Assembly (NCBI GenBank): GCA_017467985.1
Contig: JAFUJY010000152.1
Location: 1-9,790 of the forward strand
From: Bacillota bacterium
Lineage (GTDB): Bacteria; Bacillota; Clostridia; Lachnospirales; Bianqueaceae
Reading direction: 5' to 3'
Length of the DNA: 9,790 nucleotides
The notes beneath the pieces were generated by a model. The model made no database searches, was not told the DNA's origin, and saw nothing but the letters and a program-made list of their open reading frames with translations. Position numbers and translations under genes: made by a program. Of this stretch, positions 6,190 to 9,790 are shown piece by piece (position 1 is the first letter of the stretch; every line of letters begins with the position of its first letter).

Positions 6190-7769
6190 GTTGTACCCTC
6201 TTTCTTATTCAACATAGTCTGCTGAATATTATACTCCCGCAGAGCCTTTTCTGCCCGCGCACCGGGAATTGTGAAGGAGAAGAGATCGTCCTCCCGCTCC
6301 CGCATATCTTCGACCTCCCTGCGCAGCATATTGTTCAGCTGTTGGCGTAGCTGGATGTTGCCATCCTCTTGCACTGCCAGCACCTTGGATAAACGCACCA
6401 GCTCGGGAATGGCGGCATCCCCTAAGTCATCCATCACTTCTAAGTCCACTGTGGCGAGGGTCCCGTTGATGTAACGATTGACATTATAGCGGGCAATCAG
6501 TCCATCCGCATTGCACAGGGACAGCGCAGTAAACAGCACGACGCAGAGGATGGTGGAGACGGCGGCGACGCGTAGCCGGTTTACGAACTGTTTAATTATA
6601 ATAAGAAGGAAAATTGCAGTTAGGGCAATCATAAAACTGGCAGCGTAGACGCGCTTTGGGGTCAGTCCATAATAATTGATATACATGACCAGCTTGGCTA
6701 CGGCGGTGGCAATCAAGATCAAAGTGAACAGAGAAAAGACAATGGAGAGTGCTTTCAAAAAGACGGATGAAAGCTTGGCCTGCCGACGGGTAAAGAGGGT
6801 GACTGCCAGAAGAATCACTAAGTTGATAAATGAAACAGTACACAGCTCAAAGAAACCATTTCGGGCGTACTGGGCATAGCTGAAATCCTCCGGCAGAACA
6901 CCGGTGAAGCCGGAAATATAGTACTGCCACTGGGAGATAAAGAACACCACATAGAGAAACAGTACGGGAATCACAGCGGAAAGAATGGTAATCAGGGGTG
7001 CGATTTGCTTTCGCTGGACAGAAGCGGAGAACTCATCTTTGGTCCAGGTAATGGCACATTTTTTCTCTACGGATGAAATAAACAGTCCAAAAATGTACAT
7101 GCCCAGGGGAATGGCGCAGAACAGACTGATGATGTGGGATACAAGATCAAAGGAATCGAAATCAAAGATATTCTCTAAAAGGTTAGAAAAGCTGGAGTCA
7201 TAAGACAGTAAGGCCAGAACAATCATAGTGGGCAGAACGGCGATGGCCAGGCCTGTCAGGACTTTTTTGATAAGCTCCGCGCTGGCCTGGGCTTTGCCGG
7301 AGGACATAGCCTTAAAGAGCTGCTTTGCCGAGGCAAAGGGCAGGATAAAGATGGCCCGGGCATAGTCCAGCAGCAGATAGTTGGAGAGGCCCTTTTCCAG
7401 GGAGTTGCCTGTGGCCGCATAGACAAAATAGCAATAGGTCAGCAGCGCATATATGTAAGAAAAGAATTGCAGTGCGGGGTTGGAGGATACAAAGAGGGCG
7501 GCTGAACACACAATAGCGGAAGCAGAGGCCAAGAGAGACGCCGGGCTAAATGCCGCCTTTCGCACTTTCAGTACAATAGCAGTAACCGTAAAAAGCATCA
7601 GTACCAGTAAAAATCCACCGAAGGGATCCACAATGACCGGAAAGACACGGCAGATGATGTAACCGGCAAAGAAAGCGAACCAGGCAAAACAGGCTTCCAA
7701 TGTAGTATAATTGCGCAGAACGGGTGCGGGGGCCTCTTGCTGAGGAATAGGGTTAGTGGTTTCGTCCAT
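6186..7769 (-). CDS. DUF4173-domain polytopic membrane protein (operon gene 3)
   Basis: A 527-residue integral membrane protein with about ten or eleven hydrophobic segments (near 26-41, 44-67, 79-94, 98-118, 170-190, 209-232, 257-280, 308-327, 342-362, 376-393, 401-419). A charged cytoplasmic-type tail follows from about 420. The stretch WQYYISGFTGVLPEDFSYAQ followed by YARNGFFEL (to 309) and the later YGLTPKRVYA (367-376) are the conserved blocks I associate with the DUF4173 family, whose biochemical role is not known. The start ATG has AAAGGAGAT with 8-nt spacing, 15 bp after the HTH gene stop. The last 100 residues include a Glu/Arg-rich helix (RREVEDMREREDD). DUF4173 genes often sit with small regulators and DUF2975 proteins in Firmicutes, as here. 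A transport, sensing or envelope-stress role cannot be separated from sequence alone. Confidence 0.85.
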   Translation of the reverse strand: MDETTNPIPQQEAPAPVLRNYTTLEACFAWFAFFAGYIICRVFPVIVDPFGGFLLVLMLFTVTAIVLKVRKAAFSPASLLASASAIVCSAALFVSSNPALQFFSYIYALLTYCYFVYAATGNSLEKGLSNYLLLDYARAIFILPFASAKQLFKAMSSGKAQASAELIKKVLTGLAIAVLPTMIVLALLSYDSSFSNLLENIFDFDSFDLVSHIISLFCAIPLGMYIFGLFISSVEKKCAITWTKDEFSASVQRKQIAPLITILSAVIPVLFLYVVFFISQWQYYISGFTGVLPEDFSYAQYARNGFFELCTVSFINLVILLAVTLFTRRQAKLSSVFLKALSIVFSLFTLILIATAVAKLVMYINYYGLTPKRVYAASFMIALTAIFLLIIIKQFVNRLRVAAVSTILCVVLFTALSLCNADGLIARYNVNRYINGTLATVDLEVMDDLGDAAIPELVRLSKVLAVQEDGNIQLRQQLNNMLRREVEDMREREDDLFSFTIPGARAEKALREYNIQQTMLNKKEGTT

Positions 7770-7784
7770 GAGAAATCTCCTTTC

Positions 7785-7988
7785 TTAGTCTTCGACATAT
7801 TCGATGATGTCGGATACCTGGCAGTCCAGGGCGCGGCAGATGGCATCCAGCGTGGAAAAACGGATGGCCTTCGCCTTGTTGTTTTTGAGAATTGACAGAT
7901 TGGCCAGAGTAATGCCCACCTTTTCAGAAAGTTCGTTGAGGGACATCTTGCGTTTGGCCATCATAACATCCAAGTTAATTATTATCAT
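7785..7988 (-). CDS. Small Cro/C1 (Xre) family HTH regulator, YozG-like (operon gene 2)
   Basis: At 67 residues this is essentially one DNA-binding domain. MSLNELSEKVGITLANLSIL (15-34) holds the helix-turn-helix, followed by the family's basic loop KNNKAKAIRFSTLDAICRAL and the ending DCQVSDIIEY. This is the compact YozG-like type that accompanies DUF2975 membrane proteins (yoaS/yozG in Bacillus subtilis). The start ATG at 7988 has AAGGTGATT 9 nt upstream; the TAA stop of the preceding gene overlaps this ribosome binding site. Methionines at residues 9 and 10 are less well placed alternatives. It has no ligand domain, so its activity is probably set by a partner, plausibly the DUF2975 protein encoded just upstream. 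Autoregulation through the inverted repeat at 8658-8676 is a hypothesis. Confidence 0.93.
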   Translation of the reverse strand: MIIINLDVMMAKRKMSLNELSEKVGITLANLSILKNNKAKAIRFSTLDAICRALDCQVSDIIEYVED

Positions 7989-8000
7989 AGTGGAATCACC

Positions 8001-8486
8001 TTATACTGTAAGATCGTTTTCGGATTTGATTGCGGCGGCTTCTTCGATGACATGTTTGACCACATGGAGGCAAAAGCCCAAGAAGAGGACGGCAAAGGCC
8101 ACGATGAAGGCCAGTTGGAAATAGATGCCCAGTCCCAGAAAGAGCAGGCAAACGATAAAACAGCACCAGGAAACGTATTGGATGAGGGAGATGCTGGCAG
8201 AGGTGAAAACCAGCCCGGAGCGCACCCGCAGCAGGAGGGTCAGCAGCAGACCATCGGCCACAATACCAAAGACCAGAATAATATAGGCCAATACCAGGAC
8301 AAAGGTGCGGCCGTCATCGGTGATACTATTGCGAAATCCAATATTGTCGTGAACGTTGATCAGCATCTCAGACAGCTTTGGCATGATCACCATACCGGCA
8401 ATGCAGGCCAGGAAAAAGACAATAGAAGTGGTGATGGAAAAGGTCAGGGAGAGTTTTGAAGGGATCTTAAACATAGTAAATACCAT
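8001..8486 (-). CDS. DUF2975 membrane protein (operon gene 1)
   Basis: A 161-residue protein with four transmembrane helices (about 13-35, 62-86, 100-121, 123-142). Family marks are the loop LLRVRSGLVFTSASISLIQY (85-104) before the third helix and the C-terminus ending EEAAAIKSENDLTV, the usual acidic '(E)EN.LT(I/V)' finish of DUF2975. The next gene is a YozG-like regulator, the classic partner. The biochemical role of the family is not established; a membrane sensor or anti-regulator role is inferred from co-occurrence. Two ATGs are possible, at 8484-8486 and four codons later at 8472-8474. The only good Shine-Dalgarno (AAAGGAAA, complement of 8506-8513) is about 20 nt from the first ATG and separated from it by a hairpin, so the start is not certain. 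Confidence 0.9.
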   Translation of the reverse strand: MVFTMFKIPSKLSLTFSITTSIVFFLACIAGMVIMPKLSEMLINVHDNIGFRNSITDDGRTFVLVLAYIILVFGIVADGLLLTLLLRVRSGLVFTSASISLIQYVSWCCFIVCLLFLGLGIYFQLAFIVAFAVLFLGFCLHVVKHVIEEAAAIKSENDLTV

Positions 8487-8488
8487 AG

Positions 8489-8505
8489 CTTTCGCCTAGC
8501 GAAAG
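8489..8505 (-). promoter_or_regulatory. Hairpin between Shine-Dalgarno and start codon of the DUF2975 gene
   Basis: CTTTCGC (8489-8495) and GCGAAAG (8499-8505) form a perfect 7-bp stem with a 3-nt loop. In the minus-strand mRNA it sits just downstream of AAAGGAAA and 2 nt before the AUG. Folding would bring a distant ribosome binding site to a normal effective spacing of about 5 nt; unfolding would leave it about 20 nt away. Confidence 0.65.
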
Positions 8506-8529
8506 TTTCCTTTCTTCGGAATTGGGGCT

Positions 8530-8608
8530 GGTTTTGCGAAGCAAAATCGCCACTGCTCACAGTGGCGAAAGCCACAAAACGGAGTGTGAAAAACTTGTTT
8601 TTCACACT
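8530..8608 (-). promoter_or_regulatory. Three-hairpin structured leader of the DUF2975 operon
   Basis: Three adjacent perfect or near-perfect stems lie in the predicted 5' UTR. AGTGTGAAAAA/TTTTTCACACT (8583-8608) has 11 bp and a 4-nt loop. CGCCACTG/CAGTGGCG (8548-8567) has 8 bp and a CTCA loop. TTTTGC/GCAAAA (core 8532-8546, extendable to 8530-8548) has a GAA loop. An alternative helix GTGGC-GAAA-GCCAC (8562-8575) competes with the second. No T-run follows any stem in the minus direction, so they are not ordinary terminators. Confidence 0.75.
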
Positions 8609-8622
8609 GATTCTTCACTTAT

Positions 8623-8651
8623 AGGATAAAGGAAAAGTTGGTGTTTGTCAA
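8623..8651 (-). promoter_or_regulatory. Sigma-A promoter of the DUF2975-HTH-DUF4173 operon
   Basis: Read on the minus strand, a perfect TTGACA (complement of 8646-8651) is followed after exactly 17 bp by TATCCT (complement of 8623-8628). Transcription would start near 8616, just before the hairpin leader. The DUF2975 start lies about 130 nt downstream. Confidence 0.88.
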
Positions 8652-8657
8652 TATATT

Positions 8658-8676
8658 TTTATCGAAAAACGATAAA
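8658..8676. promoter_or_regulatory. Inverted repeat next to the operon -35: candidate operator
   Basis: TTTATCG (8658-8664) and CGATAAA (8670-8676) form a 7-bp inverted repeat around AAAAA. It lies 6 bp upstream of the TTGACA box, on the far side from the start point. Its size and symmetry suit a dimeric HTH protein such as the YozG-like regulator encoded in the operon; that assignment is inference. Confidence 0.55.
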
Positions 8677-8689
8677 TAAATACGCATTA

Positions 8690-8720
8690 GCACGCCTGCC
8701 CCCTCCTTTTGCATAGAATA
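8690..8720 (+). promoter_or_regulatory. Sigma-K-like promoter of yabG
   Basis: CATAGAATA (8712-8720) matches the sigma-K -10 pattern CATAnnnTA exactly. GCACG (8690-8694) supplies the AC of the -35 at about the expected distance, 17 bp. In Bacillus, yabG belongs to the sigma-K mother-cell regulon, so the match is biologically sensible. The predicted start near 8727 leaves a very short leader. Confidence 0.5.
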
Positions 8721-8736
8721 ATGCATCGGGAGGGGG
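8699..8736 (+). promoter_or_regulatory. Inverted repeat covering the yabG ribosome binding site
   Basis: CCCCCTCC (8699-8706) is exactly complementary to GGAGGGGG (8729-8736), which is the Shine-Dalgarno of yabG, 7 nt before the ATG. Inside, GCAT (8711-8714) can pair with ATGC (8721-8724). In any transcript starting upstream of 8699 the ribosome binding site would be locked in a GC-rich stem; one starting from the sigma-K-like promoter would lack the blocking strand. Confidence 0.6.
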
Positions 8737-8743
8737 TATTTGT

Positions 8744-9589
8744 ATGCTTCAAAGGGGAAGTCTTGTCAGACGGCGGTCATATGGGGAAGATATGTTATTT
8801 TGGGTGGAATACGTGGGGGCCGACGGGGTGGTACTCCTGAACGGTGTAAATTATCGGGTGACGGCGGATGCATATTTGTGGGATCTGGTGGAATTGTCGG
8901 AGAATGAGACCCGGGGCATTCGACGGCGGGAGGCCGCATTAATTCAGGAGAAGGTGGAAGAACTAAAGCGGCGTCACATCCGGGCGGGGATGGGCAGCAA
9001 AGAAAGCTTTCCCAAAAGTGTGCGGATTCTTCATATGGATGGGGACGGAGAATATTTAAAAATCTGCATGAAGTATTACCAGGAACTGGGACTGGAAGCC
9101 TATGGAGAGGCGGTGGAGGAGCGTCGCCAGCCTGTGGAAGTGCTGCGCCTTTTGAAACAGTATCATCCGGAAATTCTGGTGGTGACGGGGCATGACTCCC
9201 TGCCCAAGGACCAGGGGGATATATTAAAGGAAGATTCGTATAAAAGCTCACGATTTTTTGGGGAAACAGTGCGGCGGGCCAGAACCTACGAACCGGACAT
9301 GGACCGGCTGGTGATTATCGCCGGGGCCTGCCAGAGTTATTATGAATTGCTGATGGAGGCGGGGGCTAATTTTGCCTCCAGCCCCGGACGGGTGTTGATT
9401 CATGCCATGGATCCGGTGATTTTGTGTGCGGAAATCGTCTATACACCGCTGCGAGAGCGGATTCGGGTGGAAGAAGCGGTGGGAATGACCTTTTCCGGTG
9501 CAGCAGGTATGGGCGGTTATGACACCCTGGGCAAAGGTCGGCGGGGGTACCCCGCAGGACGAAGAAAAATTGGGTCTTACCCGGTCTAG
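8744..9589 (+). CDS. yabG: Sporulation-specific cysteine protease YabG
   Basis: YabG trims spore-coat and cortex-associated proteins in the mother cell late in sporulation (known targets include SafA and SpoIVA in Bacillus, and CspBA and SipL-type proteins in Clostridioides difficile). The 281 residues are close to the usual length of about 290. The family blocks are all visible: an N-terminal beta domain (GSLVRRRSYGEDMLFWVEYV), VRILHMDGDGEYL (93-105), VVTGHDS (146-152), an EDSYKSSRFF block, AGACQS (193-198), AGANFASSPGRVLIHAMDP (206-224) and GGYDTLGKGRRGYP (257-270). C196 and H150 sit in the most conserved motifs and are the likely catalytic pair. The start ATG has the very strong GGGAGGGGG site. 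Co-expression with the downstream lipoprotein gene is possible (52-bp gap, no terminator). Confidence 0.96.
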   Translation: MLQRGSLVRRRSYGEDMLFWVEYVGADGVVLLNGVNYRVTADAYLWDLVELSENETRGIRRREAALIQEKVEELKRRHIRAGMGSKESFPKSVRILHMDGDGEYLKICMKYYQELGLEAYGEAVEERRQPVEVLRLLKQYHPEILVVTGHDSLPKDQGDILKEDSYKSSRFFGETVRRARTYEPDMDRLVIIAGACQSYYELLMEAGANFASSPGRVLIHAMDPVILCAEIVYTPLRERIRVEEAVGMTFSGAAGMGGYDTLGKGRRGYPAGRRKIGSYPV

Positions 9590-9641
9590 AAGAAAAAAGG
9601 CGGCATATAGTGTAATATCATGAACTCAGGGAGGGGCAACT

Positions 9642-9790
9642 ATGGGAAGAGGATGGATCCGTATGTTGGGGCTCTGGATTGCGATTATTGTCACTTTTGC
9701 CGCCTGCGGTGCATCCGGCGAGGAGTCGGGAGAGGACGAGGCAGCCGCGCCGGATCTGGCATATGAGATAATAGAGAGCAGCAAGATCCC
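9642..9790 (+). CDS. Lipoprotein, 5' end only; possibly PrcB family
   Basis: A frame from ATG 9642, with AGGGAGGGG 5 nt upstream, runs off the window edge after 49 codons. It encodes a short basic N-terminus (MGRGWIR), a hydrophobic stretch (MLGLWIAIIVTFAA) and a Cys at residue 23 in the context FAAC-G, a usable lipobox. An acidic linker (SGEESGEDEAAAPD) follows, then DLAYEIIESSKIP. This is a diacylglyceryl-anchored lipoprotein, exported by Sec and processed by signal peptidase II. The segment after the linker resembles the start of PrcB-family proteins that often follow yabG in Clostridia; too little is visible to be sure. Confidence 0.8.
   Translation, partial: MGRGWIRMLGLWIAIIVTFAACGASGEESGEDEAAAPDLAYEIIESSKI

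Noticed and set aside
8052..8459. Plus-strand Gln/Asp-rich open frame
   Set aside because: It is antisense to the DUF2975 gene, whose four membrane helices and C-terminal motif are clear.
8766..9251. Minus-strand Pro-rich open frame of 161 codons
   Set aside because: It lies opposite yabG, whose motifs are complete, and its Pro-rich composition is typical of reverse-read GC-rich codons.
9604..9611. CATATAGT as a sigma-E-type -10 for the lipoprotein gene
   Set aside because: The octamer fits, but no convincing -35 was found at the right spacing, so co-transcription with yabG is equally likely.

Overview
The window comes from an endospore-forming, Gram-positive anaerobe of the Clostridia, most likely a gut Lachnospiraceae/Oscillospiraceae-type organism. 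The evidence is the end of a CotS-type spore-coat kinase-like gene, a complete yabG spore protease gene, strong AGGAGG-type ribosome binding sites, sigma-A and sigma-K-like promoters, a DUF2975/YozG-type regulator pair, and a Ser/Glu-rich PEGA surface protein. I see no phage, transposase, CRISPR, rRNA or tRNA gene.

Layout. (1) 2-301 (+): C-terminal end of a CotS-family protein. (2) 390-2456 (+): single-pass membrane protein with two PEGA-like domains and a tail of 25 tandem five-residue EESSx units. (3) 2515-4206 (+): complete, strongly codon-biased phosphoglucomutase/phosphomannomutase, followed by a textbook terminator at 4220-4256. (4) 4261-4430: tandem array of 31-34 bp units, most of which carry a hairpin. 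(5) 4451-5236 (+): PHP-family phosphoesterase resembling HisJ histidinol-phosphatase. (6) 5237-5352: convergent intergenic region with stacked hairpins that terminate from both sides. (7) 8486 down to 5353 (-): tightly packed four-gene membrane/regulator operon of DUF2975 protein, small Xre-type HTH regulator, DUF4173 polytopic membrane protein and an unrecognised membrane protein. It is transcribed from a near-consensus sigma-A promoter at 8623-8651. (8) 8487-8743: divergent control region with four hairpins in the operon leader, an inverted repeat beside the -35, and a sigma-K-like promoter plus hairpin for yabG. (9) 8744-9589 (+): yabG. (10) 9642-9790 (+): start of a lipoprotein gene cut by the window end, probably PrcB family.

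How the parts fit. CotS-like protein, YabG and possibly the lipoprotein are sporulation-linked. The mutase and PHP enzyme are metabolic housekeeping genes. The minus-strand operon looks like a self-regulated envelope cassette: in Firmicutes a small YozG-like repressor is commonly coupled to a DUF2975 membrane protein, and the inverted repeat at 8658-8676 is a natural candidate for its operator. No single dramatic new system is obvious. The least explained features are the tandem hairpin array (4261-4430), the multi-hairpin leader (8487-8608) and the fourth operon gene (5353-6189).
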